NCBI GenBank assembly: GCA_017458125.1
Contig: JAFTGB010000032.1
Coordinates: 25,376 to 89,375, forward strand
Direction: 5' to 3'
Length of the DNA stretch: 64,000 nt
Origin: Prevotella sp.
GTDB taxonomy: Bacteria > Bacteroidota > Bacteroidia > Bacteroidales > Bacteroidaceae
Part shown: positions 15,041-22,910 of the stretch, one piece after another
How the letters are laid out: each line of letters begins with the position of its first letter
How positions within the stretch are numbered: position 1 is the first letter of the stretch
Position numbers and translations under genes: made by a program
Notes under the pieces: model-generated
Seen by the model: only the letters and a program-made list of their open reading frames with translations
Database searches by the model: none
Told to the model about the DNA's origin: nothing

Positions 15041-15523
15041 ATGGCTAACAAGTATGCATTACAGAAGAACACGAACTCCAAGTCGCTGGCTTTCGGCAAG
15101 TATTACGCCCGCCCGCTGTACGACGACAAGTTTGTTGAACTGGACGAGCTGGCTGAGTACATCCAGCAGCAGGCCACGGTGAAGCGTTCGGACTGCAAGG
15201 CCGTCATCGACGAGCTGGGCGGTGCCATCGAGCACTACCTTGGTCAGGGCCGCAAGGTGAAGGTGAACGGTCTGGGCATCTTCAAGCCCGGTTTCAGCTC
15301 CAACGGTGTCAACGACTATGCTGACTGGAATCAGGAGCGCGACCTGAAGAAGACGCGCCTGCTGTTCACTCCCGAGACGGTGAAGCAGGACAAGAAGCGC
15401 GTGACGCAGGTGACGAAGAAGGTGCAGTGGGAGATGGCCGAGGTGGCCGTGGACAGCGAGGGCAACGAGCTCATCGGCCGCAAGAAAATCCGTGAGCGCA
15501 AGGGGGAGACGCCGGAGCCGTGA
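15041..15523 (+). CDS. HU-like DNA-binding protein (Bacteroidales histone-like family)
   Basis: A 160-residue protein. The core resembles the HU/IHF fold: a helical segment with LDELAEYIQQQATVKRSDCKAVIDELGGAIEHYL, followed by GRKVKVNGLGIFKPGFSS, the HU-type turn into the beta arm. The N-terminus (MANKYALQKNTNSKSLAFGKYYARP) and a basic C-terminal tail are typical of the larger Bacteroidales variant. It has its own consensus promoter. Its position after DUF3987-like and primase-like genes matches the usual cassette near polysaccharide loci. Confidence 0.85.
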   Translation: MANKYALQKNTNSKSLAFGKYYARPLYDDKFVELDELAEYIQQQATVKRSDCKAVIDELGGAIEHYLGQGRKVKVNGLGIFKPGFSSNGVNDYADWNQERDLKKTRLLFTPETVKQDKKRVTQVTKKVQWEMAEVAVDSEGNELIGRKKIRERKGETPEP

Positions 15524-15639
15524 TGAAAGATGAAAAATGAAAAATGAAAGATTAAGATGGGAGGATGGGAGTCATTCTTCCCATCTTTTTCATTTACTCA
15601 TCTTAATCTTTCATCTTTAATCTTTAATCTTTCATTTTC
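15524..15639. repeat. Word-repeat palindrome (GATGAAA words)
   Basis: The left half consists of GATGAAA / AATGAAA / GATTAAGATGGGA words. The right half consists of their complements (TTCATTT, CATCTTAATCTTTCATC, TTTAATC). The centre GATGGGAGTCATTCTTCCCATC can fold. It separates the convergent HU-like and panD genes and might also terminate transcription. Confidence 0.6.
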
Positions 15640-15984
15640 TCAGACTCTGTTTCCCTCTTTGGGGAAGACGACGGTGGGTCGGAAGGTCTTGGCTTCCTCG
15701 AAGTCCATCAGGGCGTAAGAGATGATGATGACGACGTCGCCAATCTGCACGCGGCGTGCTGCGGCTCCGTTCAGGCAGATGCACCCTGTGCCGCGCTCAC
15801 CCCGTATGACGTAGGTCTCGAAGCGTTCTCCGTTGTTGTTGTCGAGCACCTGCACCTTCTCGCCTGCTATGAGGTTGGCGGCGTCCATGAGGTCCTCGTC
15901 GATGGTTATGCTGCCCATGTAGTTCAGGTTGGCTTCGGTCACCGTGACGCAGTGCAGCTTTGACTTCATTACTTCTATCAACAC
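15640..15984 (-). CDS. panD: Aspartate 1-decarboxylase
   Basis: A 114-residue proenzyme that makes beta-alanine for pantothenate. The self-cleavage site Gly24-Ser25 is present ([11 protein letters not shown]); the new Ser25 N-terminus becomes the pyruvoyl group. [16 protein letters not shown] and [14 protein letters not shown] are conserved family motifs. The start is GTG at 15984 ([15 protein letters not shown]), which fits the family N-terminus; an ATG lies five codons later. It lies downstream of panC on the same strand, separated by a word-repeat element. Confidence 0.95.
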   Translation of the reverse strand: MLIEVMKSKLHCVTVTEANLNYMGSITIDEDLMDAANLIAGEKVQVLDNNNGERFETYVIRGERGTGCICLNGAAARRVQIGDVVIIISYALMDFEEAKTFRPTVVFPKEGNRV

Positions 15985-15997
15985 GACTGTTTTTATT

Positions 15998-16099
15998 TAC
16001 GATTTACTAATTTTACTATTTCACTATTTTACTATTTCACCATTTCACCATTGCAGGCAGCAATAGTCCAATTGTGCAATGGTCTAATGGTCAAATGGT
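15998..16099. repeat. Word-repeat palindromic element between panC and panD
   Basis: The left arm is made of TTACTATT/TCACCATT words, the tip is CCATTGCAGGCAGCAATAG, and the right arm is made of the complementary words (GTCCAATTG, AATGGTC three times). The tip joins the same inner ends (TATTGC.. and CAGCAATAG) that flank the four-helix-bundle gene at 1970 and 2327, as if it were an empty version of that element. Confidence 0.65.
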
Positions 16100-16972
16100 C
16101 TAATATTTGATGTGGTCAATGAGTCGGATGGGCGTCTTGCCGCAGTAGACGGTGATGCAGCCTACGGGGTAGTCGGTGTCGTCCCACGACTGGATGTCCA
16201 GAAGGCTGTTGCCGTCGACGATGGAGAAATACTCGACGTCGAGGCCGTCCACGCTGTTGATGTCGCTGACCACGCGGTCGTGAGTCTCCTGCACGGTGTG
16301 CGTGCGGGCATAGTCGACACTGGCCTTCAGCACCTTGTAAATGGCGGGAGCTATGGCGCGCTCGTCGGGGCTCAGCAGGGTGTTACGCGAGCTCTTGGCC
16401 AGCCCGTCGTCCTCGCGCACGATGGGGCACTCCACTATCTGCACCTTGATGCCGAGGTGGCGCACCATGGCCTTGATGACGGCAATCTGCTGGAAGTCCT
16501 TCTCGCCGAAGTAGGAGCGGTGGGGCTTGACGATGTAGAACAGGCGGCTCACCACCTGGCAGACGCCGTTGAAGTGGCCGGGACGGTGGGCACCCTCCAT
16601 GACGGTCGACACGGGGGGGTACTCGAAGTGGCGCTCGTCGGGCACGGGGTACATCTCCTGCACGCTGGGAGCCAGGACGTAGAGGGATTTGCCGCTTGAC
16701 GACTTGCTATTGGCCATTTCAGCCTCCAGCAGCTTGCAGTCGGCGTCCAGCGTGCGCGGGTAGCGGTCCAGGTCGCCCTTGTCGTTGAACTGAGTGGGGT
16801 TGACGAATATGGAGACCACGGTGACCTGGTTCTCCTTGATGCTGTTTCTCACCAGCGAGGCGTGTCCCTCGTGCAGCGCGCCCATAGTGGGGACGAGTCC
16901 GATTTCTTTTCCTTCCTTGCGGTCCTGGAACAGCTGGTTCTGCAGGTCCACGATTTTGTTGAATACCTTCAT
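16100..16972 (-). CDS. panC: Pantothenate synthetase (pantoate-beta-alanine ligase)
   Basis: A 290-residue enzyme joining pantoate and beta-alanine with ATP. The HxGH-type signature is [16 protein letters not shown] (His34, His37). [26 protein letters not shown] and the KSSRN loop ([13 protein letters not shown]) are all present. A serine-rich insert ([10 protein letters not shown]) near residue 90-98 makes it slightly longer than usual. Its neighbour panD supplies beta-alanine. The 350-nt region upstream is word-repeat DNA. Confidence 0.96.
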   Translation of the reverse strand: MKVFNKIVDLQNQLFQDRKEGKEIGLVPTMGALHEGHASLVRNSIKENQVTVVSIFVNPTQFNDKGDLDRYPRTLDADCKLLEAEMANSKSSSGKSLYVLAPSVQEMYPVPDERHFEYPPVSTVMEGAHRPGHFNGVCQVVSRLFYIVKPHRSYFGEKDFQQIAVIKAMVRHLGIKVQIVECPIVREDDGLAKSSRNTLLSPDERAIAPAIYKVLKASVDYARTHTVQETHDRVVSDINSVDGLDVEYFSIVDGNSLLDIQSWDDTDYPVGCITVYCGKTPIRLIDHIKY

Positions 16973-16989
16973 TATTTGACGATTTTACG

Positions 16990-17165
16990 ATTTTAATAGA
17001 AGCAAGAGGCAAGAGGCAAGAAGCAAGAGGCAAGAGAACACACGGGTGTGCCCCCCATTTCTTCATTTCTCATTTCCATTACTCATTTCTCACTACTCAT
17101 TACTCATTTGGAGCGTCAGCTCCGCATTACTCATTACTCATTTGGAGCGTCAGCTCCTCATTTCG
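16990..17165. repeat. Word-repeat DNA upstream of panC
   Basis: Two word families occur. AAGCAAGAGGCAAG words run over 16997-17033. TTACTCATT/TCTCATT words run over 17055-17160 and are punctuated by two identical hairpins, GGAGCGTCAGCTCC, at about 17109 and 17147. No ORF is present. Confidence 0.7.
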
Positions 17166-17284
17166 GGCTGCAAAATAACAACATTTTTACCAAATAAGGA
17201 AAAAATATCGTGAAAATATGCCAAAAGACGGGCTAAAAATCCTTAAAACCACGTTCTGAATGCGGTCTTGTGAGTTTTTTTCCG

Positions 17285-17292
17285 TACCTTTG
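17285..17292 (+). promoter_or_regulatory. -7 promoter box (TACCTTTG) of the GlgA-like gene
   Basis: TACCTTTG matches the Bacteroidetes -7 consensus and lies 33 nt before the ATG. The -33 element is weak. Confidence 0.5.
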
Positions 17293-17324
17293 CGCCGTAA
17301 AATTACGGAACCAAATCCCAGCTT

Positions 17325-18122
17325 ATGTCAAAGAAGATACTGTTTATCAACCAAGAGATAGTACCCTACGTGCCCGACAACGACCTCTCGCTGATGGGCA
17401 AGGCAGTGCCACAGGCCATTCAGGAGAACGGCCACGAGATACGTACGTTCATGCCCAAATGGGGCAACATCAACGAACGCCGCGGCCAGTTGCACGAAGT
17501 GATACGGCTCTCGGGAATGAACCTTATCATCGACGACACCGACCACCCGCTCATCATCAAGGTGGCCACCATCGTACAGACACGCATACAGGTCTACTTC
17601 ATCGACAACGAGGACTACTTCTCGAAGCGCCAGATGATACAGGACGAGAAAGGCGACGACTACCCCGACAACGGCGAGCGCGCCATCTTCTTCGCCCGCG
17701 GCGTCCTGGAGACGGTGAAGAAGCTGCGCTGGGTGCCCGACATCATCCACGTGCAGGGATGGATGGGAGCCGTGGTGCCGCTCTACGTCAAGACGGCCTA
17801 CCGCGACGAGCCCTCGTTCAGCAGCACCAAGGTGGTGACGTCGCTGTTCACCAACACCCTCAAGTCGGACCTGGGCAACAACTTCAAGCGCTGCGTGGCG
17901 TTCCGTGACGCCAAGGCCGACCTGCTGAAGAAGTACAACGACAACTTCGACTTCGAGGAGCTGGGCAAGCTGGCCATCGACTACAGCGACGGCGTCATCG
18001 CCGCCCACAAGGACGTTAACCCCGGGCTGCTGCAGTACGCCAAGGACGCCGGCATCGCCACCCTCGACTACCCCGGCGACGACTTCGGCGCCGCCTACGA
18101 GGCCTTCTACGAAAAGATTTAG
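17325..18122 (+). CDS. Glycogen/starch synthase catalytic N-terminal-domain protein (GlgA-like)
   Basis: A 265-residue protein that corresponds only to the N-terminal, glucan-acceptor half of GT5 glycogen synthases: KKILFINQEIVPYVPDNDLSLMGKAVPQAIQENGHEIRTFMPKWG and DIIHVQGWMGAVVPLY. The C-terminal GT-B half that binds ADP-glucose is missing, and the ORF ends cleanly. Bacteroidetes commonly encode this short form divergently from panC, so it is probably a genuine family rather than a truncation. It may be regulatory, or an inactive synthase paralogue. Confidence 0.8.
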   Translation: MSKKILFINQEIVPYVPDNDLSLMGKAVPQAIQENGHEIRTFMPKWGNINERRGQLHEVIRLSGMNLIIDDTDHPLIIKVATIVQTRIQVYFIDNEDYFSKRQMIQDEKGDDYPDNGERAIFFARGVLETVKKLRWVPDIIHVQGWMGAVVPLYVKTAYRDEPSFSSTKVVTSLFTNTLKSDLGNNFKRCVAFRDAKADLLKKYNDNFDFEELGKLAIDYSDGVIAAHKDVNPGLLQYAKDAGIATLDYPGDDFGAAYEAFYEKI

Positions 18123-18135
18123 CAAAACGCGAAAT

Positions 18136-19608
18136 ATGACAAAAAAAACTATACTGACAGGGATTGCAATGCTGACGCTTGCAATCTCTTCGTGTGATGA
18201 GACCACCACCACCATGGGCAACTCACTCACCAGGAGCATCGACAAGTTCACCATCGTCTCCGACACCTTCGACGTCGAGACCCGCTCCATCATGGCCGAC
18301 TCCATACTCTGCCGCAGCTCCTACTGCTACTTAGGCTGCATCAAAGACCCGGAGACCGGCTCCTACCTCACCAGCGACTACACCACCCAGTTTGTCATCC
18401 TCGAAGACGATGGCAACAACATGTTCGTCAAGAAGGAGCACATCATCAACCTCGACGACAACCAGCAGCCGCAGGCCGACTCGTGCATCATCAGCATCTT
18501 GCTGAACAGCTACATGGGCGACTCGCTTACCGCCATGAAGGTCAGCGTCAACGAGCTGGACAAACCCCTGGAGGAAAACAAGTTCTACTACACCAACTTC
18601 GACCCCGTGGCCGAGGGCTACCTGCGCCCCGACGGACTCAGGCAGCGCAAGATGTTCTCCATATCGGACCTCACGCTCAGCGACAGCATACGCAACCTGC
18701 GGCGCAAAGGCAGCTACTACGAAACCATCAAAATACCCCTGAACCAGCCCTACACCGACAAGCAGGGCGTCACGTACAACAACTACGGCACCTACCTCAT
18801 GCGCCAATACTTCGACAACCCCAAGTTCTACAAGAACTCGCAGACGTTCCGCGAGAAGGTGTGCCCCGGCTTCTACTTCGACATCACCGACGGCTCGGGC
18901 GTCATGACCGAGGTGTACCAGACGCAGATTACCATCTACTACCGCTCCCAGATTGACGACATCGTTTACAAGAACTCCGAAATCATCAGAGGCACCGAGG
19001 AAGTGCTGCAGACCAGCCACTTCGCCAACGACGAGGATAACCTGAAAGCCCTGCTGGCCGAAACCGACTGGACCTACCTGAAAGCCCCCGACGGCATCTT
19101 CACCGAGGTCACCCTGCCCGTAGACAAAATCAAGGAGGGCCACGTCAACGACACCATCACGTCGGCACGCATCGTCTTCCGCAGCATGAACGAGGTCAGC
19201 GAACTCAGCGCCCAGATGCTGCAAGAGCCCCAGAACCTGCTCATGATACAGCGCGACAGCCTCTACTCCTTCTTCGAGGAGCGCAACCTGCCCAACAACA
19301 TCACGTCCTACGTGGCAACGTACAACAGCAGCAAGAACACCTACACGTTCAACAACATCTCGGGCATGATCAACAACATGTGGGCTAAGCGCGGACGCAA
19401 CGAGAACTGGAACAAGGTGGTGCTCATACCCGTACAGATTACCAGCACGGCAGCATCGGCATCGACGACATCGTCCTCGACGACCACCACCACCACGCTG
19501 GCCAGCGTGAGCAACGAGATGAGGGCTACCAGCGTCCGGCTCATAGGCGGCAGCACCAACCGGCACGACCCGGTACGCATCAGCGTCGTCTACAACCAGA
19601 CCCAGTAG
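18136..19608 (+). CDS. DUF4270 domain lipoprotein
   Basis: A 490-residue predicted lipoprotein. The signal peptide ends in a lipobox, LAISSC, with Cys20 as the lipid-bearing residue. The rest is strand-rich, with the DUF4270 pattern (TFDVETRSIMADSILCRSSYCYLG near the start; FYFDITDGSGVMTEV in the middle). A Ser/Thr-rich low-complexity stretch (about residues 440-457) probably forms a loop. It lies 13 nt after the GlgA-like gene, in an operon that also holds the 44-residue gene below. The function is unknown; it is an envelope protein typical of Bacteroidetes. Confidence 0.85.
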   Translation: MTKKTILTGIAMLTLAISSCDETTTTMGNSLTRSIDKFTIVSDTFDVETRSIMADSILCRSSYCYLGCIKDPETGSYLTSDYTTQFVILEDDGNNMFVKKEHIINLDDNQQPQADSCIISILLNSYMGDSLTAMKVSVNELDKPLEENKFYYTNFDPVAEGYLRPDGLRQRKMFSISDLTLSDSIRNLRRKGSYYETIKIPLNQPYTDKQGVTYNNYGTYLMRQYFDNPKFYKNSQTFREKVCPGFYFDITDGSGVMTEVYQTQITIYYRSQIDDIVYKNSEIIRGTEEVLQTSHFANDEDNLKALLAETDWTYLKAPDGIFTEVTLPVDKIKEGHVNDTITSARIVFRSMNEVSELSAQMLQEPQNLLMIQRDSLYSFFEERNLPNNITSYVATYNSSKNTYTFNNISGMINNMWAKRGRNENWNKVVLIPVQITSTAASASTTSSSTTTTTTLASVSNEMRATSVRLIGGSTNRHDPVRISVVYNQTQ

Positions 19609-19613
19609 CCCCC

Positions 19614-19748
19614 ATGGCCGACAACTTCCTGGAAAGACACTACGAGGAGTATGAGGCCCGCAAGGCCGCATACCTGCGCAAGAAGCGCCACCTGCCCAAA
19701 CAGCGAGGGCACCAGCCGCCGGAACGCCCGGAGGATGATGCCCTCTGA
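19614..19748 (+). CDS. Small conserved basic protein (44 residues)
   Basis: ATG 19614 lies 5 nt after the lipoprotein stop. The product begins MADNFLERHYEEYEARKAAYL and continues with a basic RKKRHLPKQRG segment and an acidic end. Short proteins beginning MADNYLE..YEEY are common in Bacteroidales, often mislabelled as dehydrogenase. The regular charge pattern, the spacing to the upstream gene and the GC-rich codon use support expression. The function is unknown. Confidence 0.6.
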   Translation: MADNFLERHYEEYEARKAAYLRKKRHLPKQRGHQPPERPEDDAL

Positions 19749-19777
19749 CTCTCTGTGTGGCGGAAGCCTGCTTGCCC

Positions 19778-22123
19778 CTACCCCACTATAGTAAACTTGG
19801 CAAACTTCAGCAGCAGCTGCTTGGTGCCCGCATTGCGGAAGTCCACGGTGGCCTTGGTGTTCTCGCCCGTACCCTCCACTTTGACCACGGTGCCGATGCC
19901 AAAGCGCTGGTGCTCAATGACGCAACCCTCACGGACACCCACGTCGCCGGCCGCCGACTGAGGCAGCGGAGCCTCCGTGCGCACAGGCACCATGCGGGGC
20001 TTCGCGTCAGCCACAAACTGCGTGGCCACAGGACGCGGGTTCTGCACCGCAGGACGCGGCTGGCCAAACGCCGGACGCTGCTGACCATAGGACGGACGCT
20101 GTTGCCCGTATGCCGGACGCTGCTGGCCTGCGGAGCGCGAGCCTAAGCCGCTGCCCCCCTCCACTCGCAGCAGCTTGGGGTCGAAGTCCCTGATGAAGCG
20201 CGACGGCGTGTCATACTCCATGCGCCCATAGCGGAAGCGGTTCTGCGCACAGGTCAGGATGCAATGCTTCTCGGCACGCGTGATGGCCACGTAGAGCAGG
20301 CGCCGCTCCTCCTCCAAGGCACGCATGCTGTCGACCGACATGGGTGACGGGAAGATGTTCTCCTCCAAGCCCACCACGAAGACGGTGGGAAACTCCAGTC
20401 CCTTGGCCGAGTGGATGGTCATCAGCACCACCTTGGGCTGACTCGTGTCGTCGTCGCTGTCCAGGTCGGTCAGCAGCGCCACCTCCTGCAGGAAGTCGGA
20501 CAGCGACGTCTCGTTTTCAAGTCCTTCCTCCTTGCGGCTCTCCACAAAGTCCTGCATGCCGCCTAAAAACTCCTCCAAGTTCTCCTGACGCGACAGGTCC
20601 TCGGGGTTGGTCGAGCTGTAGATGTCACGGCTGATGCCGCTCTCCATGATGATGCTGTGGCCCAGTTCGTAGGCATCCTCCGAGGCCAGCCGCTCATGCC
20701 AGCCCTCCACCAGCGCACGGAAAGCCTCCAGCTTGGTCAGCGTGCCCTTGGTCAGCTTCAGGTCGAAGACCTGGGGCTGCTGCAACACCTGCCACAGGCT
20801 GACGCCGTGCAGGGTGGCCGTCTGTGCTATCTTGCCCACCGTGGTGTCGCCGATGCCGCGAGCCGGATAGTTGATGATGCGGCGCAGCGCCTCCTCGTCG
20901 TCAGGGTTGGTCACCACGCGGAAGTAGGCTATCACGTCCTTGATTTCCTTGCGCTGGTAGAACGACAGCCCGCCGTAGATGCGGTAGGGTATCGAGTCCT
21001 TGCGCATCTGCTCCTCGAAGGAGCGACTCTGGGCGTTGGTGCGGTAGAGGATGGCGAAGTCGGAGTATTCGCAGCCTTCCTGACGGCGGATGCGCTTGAT
21101 GTCGTTGCACACGATGATGGCCTCCTCCTTGTCGCTGTAGGCAGGCTTCAGGGTGAGTCGCTCGCCCTGCTCGTTCTCGCTGAACACGTCCTTGTGTATC
21201 TGCCGCTCATTCTTGCGTATCAGGCTGTTGGCGGCCTGCACGATGAGCTGCGTGGAGCGGTAGTTCTGCTCCAGCTTAAACAACTGGGCACCGTCGTACA
21301 TCTGCTGGAAATTCAGTATGTTGTCGATGTTAGCTCCACGGAAACTATAAATGCTCTGTGCATCGTCACCCACCACGCAGACACGACCGTGCTCACGCGT
21401 CAGCAGCAGCACTATCTCCTGCTGGGCGTAGTTGGTGTCCTGGTACTCGTCGACCAGCACATACTGGAAGCGCTCGACGTACTTCTGGCGGATGTCCTCG
21501 TGTTCGCTCAGCAGCCGGTAGGTCTGCACCAGCAGGTCGTCGAAGTCCATGGCATTAGCCTGACGGCAGCGCTCCACATACCTATTATATATCTGCGTCA
21601 CCTGCGGCCGCTTGTGCTGCGCGTCGTCGCGCGCCCACGAGCTCACGGCATACTGCTGGGGCAGCAGCAGGTGGTTCTTGGCCATCGAGATGCGGTCGGC
21701 CACGCTGGCTGCCTTGTACGCCTTGTCGTCAAGCTGCATCTCCTTGATGATGTTCTTCACTAACGAGCGGGCATCCGTCTGGTCGTAGATGGTGAAGTTG
21801 GCGTTGAAGCCTATGTGCTGCGCCTCCATGCGCAACATGCGGGCGAAGACGGAGTGGAACGTGCCCATCTGCAGGCGCGAGGAACGCTCGTGACCCACTA
21901 AGCGCCCTATGCGCTCCTTCATCTCGCGCGCCGCCTTGTTGGTGAACGTCAGCGCCAGAATGTTCCATGGTGCCATGCCCTGCTCCAGCAGGTAGGCTAT
22001 CTTGTATGTCAGCACGCGCGTCTTTCCCGACCCGGCACCGGCTATCACCAGCTGCGGCCCGTCACAGTATTCGACGGCACGCCGCTGACCATCGTTCAGT
22101 TCGTTGAGTATGTTTTTGTCCAT
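19778..22123 (-). CDS. UvrD/PcrA-type ATP-dependent DNA helicase
   Basis: A 781-residue superfamily 1A 3'-5' helicase for DNA repair. It has a Q motif (LNDGQRRAVEY), Walker A at residues 28-35 (AGAGSGKT), Walker B VDEYQDTN, motif III VGDDAQSIYSFRGA, motif IV YRTNAQSR, motif V TIHSAKGLEFPTVFVVGLEE and motif VI VAITRAE. Near the C-terminus (about 685-715) is a low-complexity array of GQQRPAY-like heptads, before a Tudor-like end (GIGTVVKVEGTGENTKATVDF). The upstream 77-bp repeats carry the promoter. Confidence 0.95.
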   Translation of the reverse strand: MDKNILNELNDGQRRAVEYCDGPQLVIAGAGSGKTRVLTYKIAYLLEQGMAPWNILALTFTNKAAREMKERIGRLVGHERSSRLQMGTFHSVFARMLRMEAQHIGFNANFTIYDQTDARSLVKNIIKEMQLDDKAYKAASVADRISMAKNHLLLPQQYAVSSWARDDAQHKRPQVTQIYNRYVERCRQANAMDFDDLLVQTYRLLSEHEDIRQKYVERFQYVLVDEYQDTNYAQQEIVLLLTREHGRVCVVGDDAQSIYSFRGANIDNILNFQQMYDGAQLFKLEQNYRSTQLIVQAANSLIRKNERQIHKDVFSENEQGERLTLKPAYSDKEEAIIVCNDIKRIRRQEGCEYSDFAILYRTNAQSRSFEEQMRKDSIPYRIYGGLSFYQRKEIKDVIAYFRVVTNPDDEEALRRIINYPARGIGDTTVGKIAQTATLHGVSLWQVLQQPQVFDLKLTKGTLTKLEAFRALVEGWHERLASEDAYELGHSIIMESGISRDIYSSTNPEDLSRQENLEEFLGGMQDFVESRKEEGLENETSLSDFLQEVALLTDLDSDDDTSQPKVVLMTIHSAKGLEFPTVFVVGLEENIFPSPMSVDSMRALEEERRLLYVAITRAEKHCILTCAQNRFRYGRMEYDTPSRFIRDFDPKLLRVEGGSGLGSRSAGQQRPAYGQQRPSYGQQRPAFGQPRPAVQNPRPVATQFVADAKPRMVPVRTEAPLPQSAAGDVGVREGCVIEHQRFGIGTVVKVEGTGENTKATVDFRNAGTKQLLLKFAKFTIVG

Positions 22124-22130
22124 TGCGGGA

Positions 22131-22284
22131 CAAAGATACGAATAAGCGAGTAAAAAGCCAAAAGAATTTTGAGCTTTTTCGAGCGGGAGTATTTTCGAGT
22201 GTCAGCTCAAAGATACGAATAAGCGAGTAAAAGGCCAAAAGAATTTTGAGCTTTTTCGAGCGGGAGTATTTTCGAGTGTCAGCT
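22131..22284 (-). repeat. Two tandem 77-bp repeats, each carrying a complete promoter
   Basis: Copies at 22131-22207 and 22208-22284 differ at one base, and a third copy begins at 22285 (CAAAG). On the minus strand each copy reads TTTG, a 20-nt spacer, then TATCTTTG: the full Bacteroidetes promoter (copy 1: 22162-22159 and 22138-22131; copy 2: 22239-22236 and 22215-22208). The promoter points at the helicase gene. The copy nearest the gene leaves a leader of only a few nucleotides, the distal one about 80 nt. Confidence 0.85.
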
Positions 22285-22336
22285 CAAAGGTAGTGTTTTT
22301 TTTCGGAAAAAGCATGGTTTTCTCAACGAATATGTG

Positions 22337-22344
22337 TATCTTTG
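22337..22344 (+). promoter_or_regulatory. -7 promoter box (TATCTTTG) of the thioredoxin-like gene
   Basis: TATCTTTG lies 24 nt before the ATG and just beyond the 77-bp repeats. The -33 element is not clear (GGTTTTC). Confidence 0.55.
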
Positions 22345-22367
22345 CATCCTAATTACATAAATAAAAC

Positions 22368-22877
22368 ATGACGATGAGACATTGCAACCGCTGGATGCTC
22401 GCAGCCATCCTTACTCTCTGCTGCGCTATCAACGTGTCGGCCCAACGCATGGACGACGCCACGCCGGCAGCCGGAAGCCACGCACCTAACTTCACCCTCA
22501 CCGACCTGAACGGCCAGAAACTCTCGCTCACATCGCTGCGCGGCAAGTATGTCGTGCTCGACTTCTGGGCCACCTGGTGCGGATGGTGCATCAAGGGCTT
22601 CCCTAAGATGAAGAAATATTACGAGAAGCACCGCGACAAGCTGGAAATCGTAGGCATGAACTGCAGCGACCCCGTGGACGAGTGGAAGGAAGCTGTGGAC
22701 GAGTACGACCTGCCCTGGCCGCAAGTCAACGTGCCCAAGGACTCGAAAGTCTACGACGACTACATCATCAGCGGACTGCCCACCAAGGTCATCATCAACC
22801 CCCAGGGCAAGGTCGTGACAACGTATCTGGGCGAGGATAAGGAGTTCTACGACATTCTCGACAAAACACTGAAATAA
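22368..22877 (+). CDS. Secreted thioredoxin-like (TlpA/DsbE-type) protein
   Basis: A 169-residue protein with an N-terminal signal sequence (to about Ala25). The thioredoxin fold has the active-site motif Cys71-Gly-Trp-Cys74 (DFWATWCGWC), a cis-Pro region GLPTKVIINPQGKV, and the AhpC/TSA-type start NFTLTDLNGQKLSL. It probably acts in the periplasm as a thiol-disulfide exchanger or resa-type reductase. It lies 33 nt upstream of manC, perhaps in one transcript, without an obvious functional link. Confidence 0.88.
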   Translation: MTMRHCNRWMLAAILTLCCAINVSAQRMDDATPAAGSHAPNFTLTDLNGQKLSLTSLRGKYVVLDFWATWCGWCIKGFPKMKKYYEKHRDKLEIVGMNCSDPVDEWKEAVDEYDLPWPQVNVPKDSKVYDDYIISGLPTKVIINPQGKVVTTYLGEDKEFYDILDKTLK

Positions 22878-22910
22878 GTCTGAACGCCAAGCAAAAGCAA
22901 CAAAAACACT

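Noticed and set aside
15041-15523. HU-like gene as evidence of a prophage
   Set aside because: No phage structural, lysis or integrase genes lie nearby; the DUF3987/CHC2/HU set is a common chromosomal Bacteroidales cassette.
16973-17284. Riboswitch upstream of panC
   Set aside because: The region is low-complexity word repeats and two simple hairpins. I see no conserved riboswitch core.
18331-19671. 446-codon antisense frame over the DUF4270 gene
   Set aside because: Shadow frame: very Val/Gly/Ala/Asp-rich without motifs. The plus-strand gene has a signal peptide and lipobox.
20657-21763. 368-codon plus-strand frame inside the helicase gene
   Set aside because: Antisense to conserved helicase motifs; composition is a reverse-complement artefact.
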